Shown here: one piece after another, positions 17,235 through 26,073 of the stretch | Layout of the letters: each line of letters starts with the position of its first letter | How positions within the stretch are numbered: the first letter of the stretch is position 1 | Assembly (NCBI GenBank): GCA_900548515.1 | Contig: URKU01000003.1 | Coordinates: 1 to 64,000 of the forward strand | DNA: 64,000 nucleotides | Source of the DNA: an uncultured Collinsella sp. | GTDB lineage: Bacteria; Actinomycetota; Coriobacteriia; Coriobacteriales; Coriobacteriaceae | Reading direction: 5' to 3' | The notes under the pieces: generated by a model | Seen by the model: the letters and a program-made list of their open reading frames with translations, nothing else | The model's database searches: none | Told to the model about the DNA's origin: nothing | Position numbers and translations under genes: made by a program

Positions 17235-17543
17235 CTACTCGTTCCACTGGTGCTTTTTCATGTCGACGCAGCCGTTGTCTCGGAAGGCGACTCCTTCCTC
17301 CGTCAGTAGTGCTCGCTGGTCGGGGAAGTTTGGCGCGAGGCGTCCCGCGTGGTTGACGACGCGGTGGCAGGGATAATCGCCGTAGCGATCCGCCTCGCTC
17401 AGCACCGCTCCGACCAGGCGAGAGTTTTTCTCCCTGCCGATGAGGCGCGCTATCTGACCGTACGAGGCGACGCATCCCGCCGGAATCTCTGCCACGACGG
17501 AGAGAATCTCATAAACCAAATCTTCGTCCAGGACTTTTCCCAT
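17235..17543 (-). CDS. MGMT-type DNA-binding domain protein (alkyltransferase-like)
   Basis: This 102-residue protein equals the C-terminal domain of O6-methylguanine-DNA methyltransferase: IPAGCVASYGQIARLIG, then SRLVGAVLS and PCHRVVNHAGRLA. The PCHR active-site cysteine is kept, unlike many alkyltransferase-like proteins that have tryptophan there. The N-terminal methyltransferase domain is absent. It may repair or flag alkylated DNA. The start at 17543 has GGAG nine bases upstream. No partner gene is evident, and 17544-17717 holds nothing I can identify. Confidence 0.85.
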   Translation of the reverse strand: MGKVLDEDLVYEILSVVAEIPAGCVASYGQIARLIGREKNSRLVGAVLSEADRYGDYPCHRVVNHAGRLAPNFPDQRALLTEEGVAFRDNGCVDMKKHQWNE

Positions 17544-17717
17544 CGTATCGCTCCCGTGTTCGCTTTTGCCTTCGGGGGCGCGGCGCCGATCACCCGTGCT
17601 GCGATTTTCGCAGCTCCCCTTACCGAAGCATCGAGGGAAAGCGCGTGCGTGTCAAGGTTGTCTGGTCCAGTTGCTGGCTCGATGCCTCGAGATGTTCGCC
17701 TCAAGTGCGACCTGCCC

Positions 17718-18224
17718 CTATTGGAAAAGGATGCCGAAGATGTATTTGGTGATGGCGGAGCGGCGGATGACCCCCACGAGTTTGCCCTCGTCATCAACCA
17801 CAGGAAGCTTCTTGAACTTCTTCTTCGCCAGCAGCGCGGCGACGCGGGCGATGCTCTGCTCGGGACGGGCACACACTACCTGACGCGTCGCGAAATCCAT
17901 GACGCAGCGATCCTTCAGGTCTTCGATGCGCTGCTCAAGGCTCTGATCGTCGAAGTACAGCATGGACGCGTCGCCGCCCGTGAAGATGGTGTGAGCGCGA
18001 TGCTGCGCGATGGCTCCCATGACATCGCCGTCGGAGATGAACCCGACCACCTGGTTGCGCTCATCGATTACGGGCATGCTGCTCACCTCGTTTTCGGCGA
18101 GCATGCGCACCACGTCGGAAATCGTGCAATCCTGCGTGCAGGTGAACGGCTCTTCAATCATGATGCTCGAAACGGGCGTCCCCTCGAGCTCGAGCGGGAT
18201 GCGCTCGGACAGAATCTCGGACAT
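17718..18224 (-). CDS. Tandem CBS-domain protein
   Basis: This 168-residue protein consists of two CBS motifs. The first (about 15-75) is MIEEPFTCTQDCTISDVVRM with VVGFISDGDVMGAI. The second (about 108-165) is CARPEQSIARVAALL with LVGVIRRSAITKYI. CBS pairs bind adenine nucleotides and often gate transporters or enzymes. The start lies 3 bases after the MFS stop, with AAGGAGG inside the end of that gene, so the two are translationally coupled. Regulation of the exporter is a possible role. Confidence 0.88.
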   Translation of the reverse strand: MSEILSERIPLELEGTPVSSIMIEEPFTCTQDCTISDVVRMLAENEVSSMPVIDERNQVVGFISDGDVMGAIAQHRAHTIFTGGDASMLYFDDQSLEQRIEDLKDRCVMDFATRQVVCARPEQSIARVAALLAKKKFKKLPVVDDEGKLVGVIRRSAITKYIFGILFQ

Positions 18225-18227
18225 CGC

Positions 18228-19667
18228 TTATGCCTCCTTCGTTTTCGGTGCGGTTTTCTTGGTGCGCACGCTGAATATGGCGCAGATAAGGGAAACGAGG
18301 CCGATTGCCGCGCACACCTTGTAAGCGACGCCCGCGCCCACGGCGGTGGCTACTTGGATGCTCGCATCGACGCCGGCCGACGCGGTGACGCTTGTCATGA
18401 CCGTGATGATGAGCGCCGTGCACAAACCGCCGGCGACCTGGCGGCCGGTGTTCGCGATGGCGTTGCCGTGGGCGATCATGTCATTTTTCAAGGCATTGAC
18501 ACCCCATGTGTTCACCGGCATGTTCGCGAGCGACTGGCCGGCGGACTGCAGCATGCAGAACAGCGCAACCACCAAGATGGGCGTGTTTACCGTCGAAAGC
18601 GAGAGCAGGAACAGGGCGCCGGTCATGAGGGCCAGGCCGACGATCGAGATGGCACGCGGACCGAACTTGTCGAACACCACGCCGGAGATAGGGCTGATGA
18701 TGATGCCCACCGCCGCGGCGGGAAGCATGGCCATGCCGGTTTCGAAGGCCGAAGCGCCAAGCGAGGTTTGCAGCAGCAACGGCAACAGCGTGTTGGTGAC
18801 CAGGCATGCGGCGTTGATGAGCGTGACGATGATGGCGGCCACGCGGAACTCGCGCGTCTTGAGCGTGCCCAGTTGAAGCAGCGGGTCCTCGATTTTGCCC
18901 TGGCGTACGACGAACAGCACCAAGCACACGACACCCGCGACGATCGAGCCGAGCACCACGGGGTTGCCCCAACCCATCGACGAGGCGCTCGAGAACCCGT
19001 AGAGAAGTCCGCCGAAGGCGATGGTGGAGAGGACGACCGAGGGCAGGTCGAGCTTGGGGTTCTTCAGCTCGCCCACGTTTTTCAGCATGAACACGCCCAG
19101 CACCAGCACGAGAATTGCGAGGGGGACGATGGCGCCGATCATGGTGCGCCAGCCGTACGTGTCGATCACCGCGCCGCCTACGACGGGGCCGACCGCGGGA
19201 CCCGCCGACATGACGATGCCCGCCATGCCCATAGCCGTTCCTCGTTTCTCGACGGGGAACACCAGCATGGGAACCACCGAGACAAGCGGCATGAGCACGC
19301 CTGAGCCCGCCGCTTGCAACACGCGACCGATGATGAGGAACAGGAAATCAGGGGCTGCGGCGCACAGCAGCGTGCCCAGCGCGAACACCAGCGTCGCCCC
19401 GAAGAATAGCGCGCGGGTGCTGAACTTGTCGATAAGGAACGCCGAAACGGGGACCATGATGCCGCTCACCAGCGGGTATATGGACATGATCCACTGGGCA
19501 GTCGAGGCATCGATGGCGAAATCGGACATGATGACCGGCAGCGCAGGCGACATCACCGTTTGGTTCAGTAGCGCCAAGAAGGCACCCAGGACGACGACCG
19601 CGACGATGCGGATCTGGGTACCGGTAATGCGCCCATTGGCGGGCGCGACCGTACAATTATCAGACAT
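18228..19667 (-). CDS. DHA2-type MFS drug/metabolite exporter
   Basis: This 479-residue transporter has about 14 hydrophobic segments and the DHA2 (EmrB/QacA) signatures: LNQTVMSPALPVIMSDF in helix 1, then STAQWIMSIYPLVSGIMVPV and GRVLQAAGSGVLMPLV, with GPAVGPVVGGAV as the antiporter motif. The likely job is proton-driven export of toxic compounds. The start at 19667 follows AAGGAAG. It forms an operon with the CBS protein. The 520 bases upstream (19668-20187) hold a GGCCCC/GGGGCC hairpin (19807-19826) and no supported gene. Confidence 0.9.
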   Translation of the reverse strand: MSDNCTVAPANGRITGTQIRIVAVVVLGAFLALLNQTVMSPALPVIMSDFAIDASTAQWIMSIYPLVSGIMVPVSAFLIDKFSTRALFFGATLVFALGTLLCAAAPDFLFLIIGRVLQAAGSGVLMPLVSVVPMLVFPVEKRGTAMGMAGIVMSAGPAVGPVVGGAVIDTYGWRTMIGAIVPLAILVLVLGVFMLKNVGELKNPKLDLPSVVLSTIAFGGLLYGFSSASSMGWGNPVVLGSIVAGVVCLVLFVVRQGKIEDPLLQLGTLKTREFRVAAIIVTLINAACLVTNTLLPLLLQTSLGASAFETGMAMLPAAAVGIIISPISGVVFDKFGPRAISIVGLALMTGALFLLSLSTVNTPILVVALFCMLQSAGQSLANMPVNTWGVNALKNDMIAHGNAIANTGRQVAGGLCTALIITVMTSVTASAGVDASIQVATAVGAGVAYKVCAAIGLVSLICAIFSVRTKKTAPKTKEA

Positions 19668-20187
19668 AAGCTTCCTTCGTATCTATTCGATTCTTCGCCG
19701 AAGGCGCGCCGGCCCACGGGCGAAATAACATGCACGTGCTATGCGTGCATCAGATACGACAGGAAGAAAGCGGCTGCTCAGAGCGCACTTGGGGAACAAC
19801 AGGAGAGGCCCCGTATACCAGGGGCCGCCGAATTGCGATGTATGCTTTGGTCAAATCCTTCATAGCGGGGAGGTATTCTAGCAGCCGTCTTCGCCCCTTT
19901 CAAGGGATGTAACCCAGACGTTGATTTTCTTCACCGAGGCGCCATCGTTGACGGGTGGCGTGCTTCTCTATCGCCACACCGCGGGGCGAGGGAACGCCGC
20001 GGCGAGCTTGTACATCGGCTATGTGTGCAGCTGCGAGCGTGTCGCCGGCGCGCGCTGGGCGCCAGTCCGATCCGGCCGACTCTTGCCGACGGTCGGTCGC
20101 CGTCCTCCTCCATCTCCGCCTGCTCTGTTTTTGCTCTGCTCCCTTGTCGTATCATGGACGGACGAGAATTGAGCGAAGGCGGTACGT

Positions 20188-20529
20188 ATGAACATCCAGA
20201 TATTCGGCACGAAGAAAAGCTTCGATACTAAGAAGGCGCAGCGCTATTTCAAGGAACGTCGTGTGAAGTTCCAGTTCATCGACTTGAAGGAAAAGGGGAT
20301 GAGCAAAGGCGAGCTCGAAAGCGTGGCGCGCGCCGTCGGCGGGATCGACGCTGTGATCGATCCAAAGGCGAAAGATGCCGACACGGTTGCGCTCGTACAG
20401 TATCTTGCTGCCGACCAGAAGTTCGAAAAGGTGCTCGATAACCAGCAGATTCTTCGTGAGCCCATCGTTCGCAACGGCCGCCAGGCAACCGTTGGCTACG
20501 AGCCTGACGTGTGGAAGGGCTGGGAATAA
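20188..20529 (+). CDS. ArsC/Spx-family protein without cysteines
   Basis: This 113-residue protein has the thioredoxin-fold ArsC/Spx layout: MNIQIFGTKKSFDTKKAQRY, then RRVKFQFIDLKEKGMSKGEL and LREPIVRNGRQATVGYEPDVW. In active ArsC and Spx the first loop carries CxxC or a single cysteine. Here it reads TKKSFDTKKA, and the whole protein lacks cysteine. It therefore cannot act as a thiol reductase and may be a binding protein or regulator. The start is preceded by a GAAGGCGG site. A 16-base duplication of GGCTGGGAATAAA straddles the stop. Confidence 0.8.
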   Translation: MNIQIFGTKKSFDTKKAQRYFKERRVKFQFIDLKEKGMSKGELESVARAVGGIDAVIDPKAKDADTVALVQYLAADQKFEKVLDNQQILREPIVRNGRQATVGYEPDVWKGWE

Positions 20530-20548
20530 AGCGGCTGGGAATAAAGTG

Positions 20549-20590
20549 AAGCGCCCACGCCCGTGGTTTTATCCACGGACGCGGGCGCTT
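20549..20590. terminator. Hairpin after the ArsC-like gene
   Basis: AAGCGCCCACGCCCGTGG (20549-20566) pairs with 20573-20590 with two mismatches. No U-run follows on either strand. It sits between convergent genes. Confidence 0.5.
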
Positions 20591-20721
20591 GCGTAAGACG
20601 TCTCTTGTCGTTTGAGTGGAGCGCCCCGGCGGCGCTGAACAACGCGCCCCGGTGACGTGGCTGAACTCGGGGCTCTTTGTGCCGCACATCTATGAGAGGA
20701 GAAATTCGATGCGTACGTGCG

Positions 20722-22500
20722 CTACTCCATGTAGCCACCCTGAATGGCGGAAACTGCATGCTCGGTAAAGAACTTGAGCGTGCCGGAGGTATAGCGATTA
20801 GCCTTGGGCTTCCAAGCGGCTCGGCGCTCGGCCAGGACGGCGTCGACCTCGGCCGGCTCCATCTCCTTGCCGGCGATGCCCACAATAGACAGCGAGCGCT
20901 CGGGGATGTTGATCTGGATAAGGTCGCCCTCCTCGATCAGGGCAATCGGGCCGCCCACGGCAGCCTCGGGCGAAACGTGACCGATAGCCGGGCCCTTGGA
21001 GGCGCCGGAGAAGCGGCCATCGGTGATAAGGGCAATGCTCGCACCCAGCTCGGGATCGCTGGCGATAGCCTCGGTGGTGTAGAACATCTCAGGCATACCG
21101 GAACCCTTGGGTCCCTCATAGCGAATGATAACGGCATCGCCGGGCTTGACCTCGTGCGTCAGGACGGCGTGAATGGCGTCCTCCTCGCAGTCGAACGGAC
21201 GGGCCTTGAGCGTAGCCTGGAACATCTCGCGCGGAACGACGGTGTGCTTGACGACCGCGCCCTCGGGAGCAAGATTGCCGTGGAGGATGGCGATGGAACC
21301 GTCGGTGCCGAAGGCCTGGTCAAACGGACGGATGATGTCCTCGCGCTTGAGATTCCACTTCTCAAGGTAACGACCGCACTTCTCGTAGTAACCGTTGTTC
21401 TTAAGGTCCTCGAGGTTTTCGCCGAGGGTCTTGCCGGTGACGGTCATGACATCGAGGTGGAGCATCGACTTGATCTCCTCCATGATGCGCGGCACGCCAC
21501 CTGCATAGTAGAAGAACTGCGCCGGCCACTCGCCTGCGGGGCGAACGTTGAGCAGGTAGTGGGCGCCACGGTGCAGGCGGTCGAAGTCGTCGGCGGACAT
21601 CTCGATGCCAAACTCGCGGGCGATAGCAGGAATATGCAGCAGCGAGTTGGTGGAACCCGAAATGGCGCCGTGGACCATGATGAGGTTCTCGAAAGACTCC
21701 TTGGTCACGATGTCGCGGGGGCACAGGTTGTGCTCGGAGAGCCACACGGACTGGCGGCCGGCCTCGCGCGCAAACTCACGCAGGTCGGAGCTGGTAGCGG
21801 GCAGCAGGGCCGTGCCGGGGAGCATAAGGCCCAGGGCCTCGGCGGTAACCTGCATGGTCGACGCGGTGCCCATAAACGAGCAGGCGCCGCAGCTGGGGCA
21901 TGCGTTGTGCTTGGCAAACTCAAGCTCCTCGCGAGAGATCTCGCCGCGCTCGTAGCGGGCAGAAATCGCGCCGAGCTGCTCCAGGGTCAGCAGGTCGGGG
22001 CCTGCATCCATGACACCGCCGGTAACGACGATGGAGGGGATGTTGATGCGGCCCATGGCCATGAGGTTCGCAGGCAGGCCCTTATCGCAGCTGGCGACAA
22101 AGACGCCGGCGTCGAACGGGGTGGCCTTGGCATGGATCTCGATCATGTTGGCGATCATGTCGCGGCTGGGCAGCGAGTAGTTAATGCCGTCGTGGCCCTG
22201 GGCCTCGCCGTCGCAGATATCGGTGCAGAAGTAACGGGCACCGTGACCGCCAGCCTCGGCAACGCCAGCACGGACCTCCTCGACCAGCTCAAACAGGCCG
22301 GCAGAACCCGGGTGCGAGTCGCCGAACGTCGACTCGATAATGACCTGCGGCTTGTCCAGATCCTCGATGGACCAGCCAGAGCCCAGACGCAGCGGGTCCA
22401 TCTCGGGGCTGATGGTGCGAAACTTGCCGGAACGCGGCTGCAGCTTGGCAACCAGGTCGGCTGCCTCCTGCTGAATCTGTGCCTTGGTCTTCTCGTCCAT
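20722..22500 (-). CDS. IlvD/Edd-family dehydratase, probably acting on a sugar acid
   Basis: This 592-residue iron-sulfur dehydratase has the cluster ligands FVASCDKGLP and CPSCGACSFMGTAST and the C-terminal motifs GPKGSGMPEMF and DGRFSGASKGPAIGH. The family contains dihydroxy-acid dehydratase (IlvD), phosphogluconate dehydratase and sugar-acid dehydratases. The sequence alone does not separate them. The neighbours, a GntP gluconate-type permease and a FadR-type GntR with shared operators, and no other branched-chain gene, favour a sugar-acid substrate such as gluconate or galactonate giving KDG. The start at 22500 follows GAGGAG. The 108 bases before it are featureless. Confidence 0.85.
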   Translation of the reverse strand: MDEKTKAQIQQEAADLVAKLQPRSGKFRTISPEMDPLRLGSGWSIEDLDKPQVIIESTFGDSHPGSAGLFELVEEVRAGVAEAGGHGARYFCTDICDGEAQGHDGINYSLPSRDMIANMIEIHAKATPFDAGVFVASCDKGLPANLMAMGRINIPSIVVTGGVMDAGPDLLTLEQLGAISARYERGEISREELEFAKHNACPSCGACSFMGTASTMQVTAEALGLMLPGTALLPATSSDLREFAREAGRQSVWLSEHNLCPRDIVTKESFENLIMVHGAISGSTNSLLHIPAIAREFGIEMSADDFDRLHRGAHYLLNVRPAGEWPAQFFYYAGGVPRIMEEIKSMLHLDVMTVTGKTLGENLEDLKNNGYYEKCGRYLEKWNLKREDIIRPFDQAFGTDGSIAILHGNLAPEGAVVKHTVVPREMFQATLKARPFDCEEDAIHAVLTHEVKPGDAVIIRYEGPKGSGMPEMFYTTEAIASDPELGASIALITDGRFSGASKGPAIGHVSPEAAVGGPIALIEEGDLIQINIPERSLSIVGIAGKEMEPAEVDAVLAERRAAWKPKANRYTSGTLKFFTEHAVSAIQGGYME

Positions 22501-22608
22501 GATGCTCTCCTCTTTTGATTTGAACAGTTGTACCAATCGTTGGTTAATGAATCAGGTGTAAATGGGTACCGAGCGATGCACTCGGCAAAAGATGCTTAGC
22601 TACGCGAA

Positions 22609-23970
22609 CTAGGCGAAGAACGAAATCACCAGGGCGCAGGCAAGACCCGAAAGGCCGATGAGCGTCTCCATAATGGTCCAGGACTTGAGGGTGGTCTTCT
22701 CGTCAATCTCCAGGAACGAGGAGCACATCCAAAAACCGGCATCGTTGACGTGCGAGAGGGCCGTGGCACCGCCGCAGATAGCAAGACAGATAGCGGCACG
22801 CATGAGCACTGAGGCTCCGGCAACCGCGGGCATGGCGGCCATAATGCCCGATGCCATGGTCATAGCGACGATGGAGCTGCCGACAGAGGCACGCACCATG
22901 ACGGCAATCAAAAAGGCAACGACCACCAAAGGCAGCGGTGAAGCCTCGAGCATAGGGCCGATAACCTGCCCCAAGCCGCAGTCCTGCAGCATCCAGCGAA
23001 TGACGCCGCCACAGGCGATAACCAGCAAGATCATGCCGACGGGCTTAAGAGAGCGGTCGAGCAAGGCCTTGAGCTCGGCGCCGGAGTAGCCGCGGCGCGC
23101 GCCCAGCAGATACATCGCGACGAGCGTGGCGAGCGTCAAAGCGACGAACGGCTTGCCCAGGAAGGCGAGAATCGAGGCGAGCTCGGCGGGCATGGGGATA
23201 TAAGAAGACAGCGTGCCCAGCAAAATCAGACAAAGCGGCGTGAGCACGATGGCAAGCACCATGCCAAAGGAGGGAAGCTCCTTTTCGTCGCTCGCGCCCT
23301 CGGCAGAGGTAAAGTGCTCCGGAACATCGGTAAAGATGCGACCGCCCACGTTGCGGCCCCAGATGACGCCGGCGATCGCCATGGCGATGAAGGCGGTAGG
23401 GATACCGACAAGAATCATGGTGCCCAGGTCGACACCGAGCGTGCCGGCGACCAAAACCGAACCGGCCGAAGGCGGCACAAACGCATAGCCAGCGGCCAGT
23501 CCCGCGAGCAGCGCGATGCCGTAGTAGAGCGTCGACTTCTTGGTCTGGGATGCCACACTAAACGCAAGTGGGATCAAAACGACCACGCCGGCCTCAAAGA
23601 ACACCGTAGTGCCGATAACCAGACCGGTAATGCCCAGCGCCCAGCTGGAATGACCCTGCCCAAAGGTATCGATGAAGGTCTGGGCGATCTTCTTGGCGCC
23701 GCCGCTCTCCTCAAGAATCTGGCCAAACATCGAGCCGAGGCCAATGAGCAGGGCGATGTTTTGCAGCGTGGTTCCCACGCCCTTGGTGACAGTGTCCGCC
23801 ACCAGGTCGAGCGGCATACCGGCGCCGATGCCGATCGCGAGCGCCGAGACCATCATCGAAAGCACAGGATGCAGCTTGAACTTAATGATGAGCGCAAGCA
23901 GCAGCGCGATGCCCACGATAGCGGCGATGACCAGCCTGGTGGGGTCGGCCATAAACGTTGGGTCTGACAT
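22609..23970 (-). CDS. GntP-family gluconate/sugar-acid permease
   Basis: This 453-residue membrane protein has about 12-14 hydrophobic segments and GntP-family motifs: KFKLHPVLSMMVSALAIGIG, GLGSMFGQILEESGGA, GYAFVPPSAGSVLV and VAMTMASGIMA. GntP carriers import gluconate and related sugar acids with protons. GGAGG precedes the ATG at 23970. It lies upstream of the dehydratase gene, most likely on one transcript, and its promoter region carries the GntR-type dyads at 23984-24079. Confidence 0.93.
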   Translation of the reverse strand: MSDPTFMADPTRLVIAAIVGIALLLALIIKFKLHPVLSMMVSALAIGIGAGMPLDLVADTVTKGVGTTLQNIALLIGLGSMFGQILEESGGAKKIAQTFIDTFGQGHSSWALGITGLVIGTTVFFEAGVVVLIPLAFSVASQTKKSTLYYGIALLAGLAAGYAFVPPSAGSVLVAGTLGVDLGTMILVGIPTAFIAMAIAGVIWGRNVGGRIFTDVPEHFTSAEGASDEKELPSFGMVLAIVLTPLCLILLGTLSSYIPMPAELASILAFLGKPFVALTLATLVAMYLLGARRGYSGAELKALLDRSLKPVGMILLVIACGGVIRWMLQDCGLGQVIGPMLEASPLPLVVVAFLIAVMVRASVGSSIVAMTMASGIMAAMPAVAGASVLMRAAICLAICGGATALSHVNDAGFWMCSSFLEIDEKTTLKSWTIMETLIGLSGLACALVISFFA

Positions 23971-23983
23971 CTTTCCTCCAATT

Positions 23984-24079
23984 CATCAGACCTTTTGAAT
24001 TCGTCTGATGACTATAGCGTGTTTTGGAAAGGTCTGATGTTTTATTTTGAAATTTGTTCGAAATACATCTGATGTATTT
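23984..24079. promoter_or_regulatory. GntR-type operators between gntP and its regulator
   Basis: CATCAGAC (23984-23991) and GTCTGATG (24003-24010) form a dyad with an 11-base spacer. A half-site GGTCTGATG lies at 24031-24039, and AAATACATCTGATGTATTT at 24061-24079 is a second dyad. All share (A/G)TCTGATG. They lie in the divergent promoter region, so the adjacent GntR protein is the likely ligand. Confidence 0.6.
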
Positions 24080-24204
24080 GCTGAACGATCTGTTTTTGAC
24101 GGTAAACGGCCACTTACAGTTCTCCATTGTCGGAGCGAACCACCGCGGCTTCTGTTAAATGAGCTAGAATAGCTCTGATGAATTCTTTTGATATGAGGTG
24201 AAGC

Positions 24205-24897
24205 GTGGCACGAGCCGATTCGGGACTCCCCGAGCAGATTTCGGAGAAAATTATTCAACTGATCCTGGATGAGCATCTTGAGCAAGGTGACCGCCTGCCC
24301 AAGGAGGCTGTGCTCGTCGAGCGCCTGGGTGCTGGCAGGAGCACCGTACGCGAGGCTATAAAGCTGCTGCAGTCGCGCAACATCGTGCGCATTAAACAGG
24401 GCTCGGGCACCTATGTGGCATCAAACCCCGGCGTTGCCGACGATCCGCTGGGCTTTACCTTTATCGATGACAAGAGGCGCCTGGCACGCGACCTGCTCGA
24501 AGTGCGCTTTATGATCGAGCCGCAGATGGCCAGCATGGCCGCAGAGCACGCGACCGACGATCAAATCATCTGCATTAAAGAGCTTTGCGATGAGTCCGAG
24601 CACTTGGCCGCGCGGGACGAAGACTATTCTGCCGCCGACACCGCGTTTCACATCGCAATTGCCGAAAGCTGCGGCAACCTCGTCGTTCCCCGCCTAATGG
24701 GCGTGCTCAAGGCGCCTGTCCCCCTGTTTATTGACGTGACCGGCAAAAAGCTGGTTGAGGAAACCATCCGCACCCACCGTGGCGTGGCCGACGCCATCGC
24801 CGCGCGCAATCCCACCGCAGCGCACGACGCGATGTACCTGCATCTGGTGTACAACCGCAACATGATCGCAGAGGGAGCGCAGGAACAGAGCAAATAG
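24205..24897 (+). CDS. FadR-type GntR regulator of the gntP-dehydratase genes
   Basis: This 230-residue protein starts with a GTG codon preceded by AGGTG. The winged helix reads LPEQISEKIIQLILDEHLEQ, then RLPKEAVLVERLGAGRSTVR and LQSRNIVRIKQGSGTYV. The FCD domain (about 80-220) has the histidine/aspartate metal-site pattern (DTAFHIAIAES, then RTHRGVADAI). It is divergent from gntP with dyads in between, so it probably controls the permease and dehydratase in response to a sugar acid. Confidence 0.9.
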   Translation: MARADSGLPEQISEKIIQLILDEHLEQGDRLPKEAVLVERLGAGRSTVREAIKLLQSRNIVRIKQGSGTYVASNPGVADDPLGFTFIDDKRRLARDLLEVRFMIEPQMASMAAEHATDDQIICIKELCDESEHLAARDEDYSAADTAFHIAIAESCGNLVVPRLMGVLKAPVPLFIDVTGKKLVEETIRTHRGVADAIAARNPTAAHDAMYLHLVYNRNMIAEGAQEQSK

Positions 24898-24940
24898 ACG
24901 TCCGCACGGCAAGGGCGAGACTACCGTTCGCCTTTTAAAA

Positions 24941-24952
24941 GTGAACGTTCAC
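24941..24952 (+). promoter_or_regulatory. O2 operator upstream of dhuD
   Basis: GTGAACGTTCAC lies about 43 bases before the -10-like TATACT (24995-25000) of dhuD. A degenerate copy, ATGAACGTTT, lies at 25031-25040 near the start codon. This links dhuD-dhuI to the galacturonate cluster. Confidence 0.7.
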
Positions 24953-25057
24953 CTGATTTTAGGGAATAAGGGGCGTCAATTCCTCCGCTTCTCCTATACT
25001 GAGCTTGTATTAAAAGCAAGACTTATATAGATGAACGTTTCTTTTGAAAGGATCGCT

Positions 25058-25867
25058 ATGTCTGATCTTATGGACAGCTTCCGCCTGGATGGCAAGGTCG
25101 CACTCGTGACCGGCGCCACCTACGGCATTGGCATGGCCATTGCCGAGGCGCTCGGCGAGGCCGGCGCCAAGATCGCCTTTAACGCCCGCCACGCCGACAA
25201 GGTCGCCGAGGCCGAGAAGCACTACCGCGAGCTGGGCTTTGAGGCTCACGGCTACGTGGCCGATGTCACTGACGAGGCCGTCGTCGCCGAGCTCGTCGCC
25301 AAGATCGAGGCCGATTTTGGCACCACGCCCGACATCCTGGTCAACAATGCAGGTGTTATCCAGCGCACCCCCATGCTCGACATGAGCGCCGAGGACTTCC
25401 GCCGTGTCGTCGACATCGACCTCAATGCGCCGTTTATCGTGTCCAAGGCCTGCCTGCCCGGTATGATCGCCAAAGGCCACGGCAAGATCATCAACATCTG
25501 CTCCATGATGAGCGAGCTCGGCCGCGAGACCATCGCCGGCTATGCCGCCGCCAAGGGCGGACTCAAGATGCTCACCAAGAACATCTGCTCTGAGTTTGGC
25601 GAGGCCAATATCCAGTGCAACGGCATTGGGCCCGGCTACATCGCCACCCCGCAGACCGCACCGCTGCGCGAGACGCAGCCCGATGGCAGCCGTCACCCGT
25701 TTGACCAGTTCATCATTGCCAAGACGCCGGCCGCCCGTTGGGGCACGCCCGAGGACCTGAAGGGCCCCGCCGTGTTCCTGGCTTCCGACGCATCGAACTT
25801 CGTCAACGGGCACATTCTGTACGTCGACGGCGGCATCCTCGCCTACATCGGCAAGCAGCCGCAATAA
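25058..25867 (+). CDS. dhuD: KDG-pathway SDR dehydrogenase (DhuD/KduD)
   Basis: This 269-residue short-chain dehydrogenase interconverts the 2,5-diketo acid made from unsaturated uronate and KDG, using NAD(P)H. Motifs are the cofactor loop TGATYGIG, NNAGVIQRTPM, the serine in INICSMMSEL and YAAAKGG with the catalytic Tyr and Lys. It resembles KduD/DhuD throughout, including the insert near TAPLRETQPDG. The start at 25058 is preferred over 25031 because AAAGGA lies seven bases upstream of it. It is paired with the RpiB-type isomerase downstream, as in streptococcal dhuD-dhuI clusters. Confidence 0.9.
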   Translation: MSDLMDSFRLDGKVALVTGATYGIGMAIAEALGEAGAKIAFNARHADKVAEAEKHYRELGFEAHGYVADVTDEAVVAELVAKIEADFGTTPDILVNNAGVIQRTPMLDMSAEDFRRVVDIDLNAPFIVSKACLPGMIAKGHGKIINICSMMSELGRETIAGYAAAKGGLKMLTKNICSEFGEANIQCNGIGPGYIATPQTAPLRETQPDGSRHPFDQFIIAKTPAARWGTPEDLKGPAVFLASDASNFVNGHILYVDGGILAYIGKQPQ

Positions 25868-25880
25868 GGAAACTGGGCGA

Positions 25881-25990
25881 GGCGGTCGGCAGTTAAGTCT
25901 GCTGCTCGGACAGTCCTGCGCAAGACGGAAAGCACATTAAGTGCTTTCCTTTGCGTGCGGAACTCGCGACAGACTTAACTACCGACCGCC
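25881..25990 (+). repeat. 110-bp palindromic element between dhuD and dhuI
   Basis: GGCGGTCGGCAGTTAAGTCTG (21 bases from 25881) pairs with 25970-25990 with one mismatch. Inside lies a second perfect stem, GGAAAGCAC (25927-25935) with GTGCTTTCC (25941-25949). No U-run follows. It could be an mRNA stability or attenuation structure, or an inserted palindromic repeat. Confidence 0.55.
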
Positions 25991-26073
25991 CGCACAGCTC
26001 ATCGCGGGTCGGTTTTGCCGCCGCCCGCATGCAGAAACAAAAAAAGAAACATTTGGTTGAAAGGTTAACTCCC

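Noticed and set aside
17349..19304. 651-residue + strand frame over the CBS and MFS genes
   Set aside because: Antisense to two clear genes, rich in His, Asp and Arg as expected of a GC-rich shadow frame, with no domain.
20722..22500. Firm assignment as branched-chain amino-acid dehydratase IlvD
   Set aside because: The family signature fits, but the permease and GntR neighbours point to a sugar acid; the substrate was left open.
20677..22518. 613-residue + strand frame
   Set aside because: Antisense shadow of the IlvD/Edd-family dehydratase gene.
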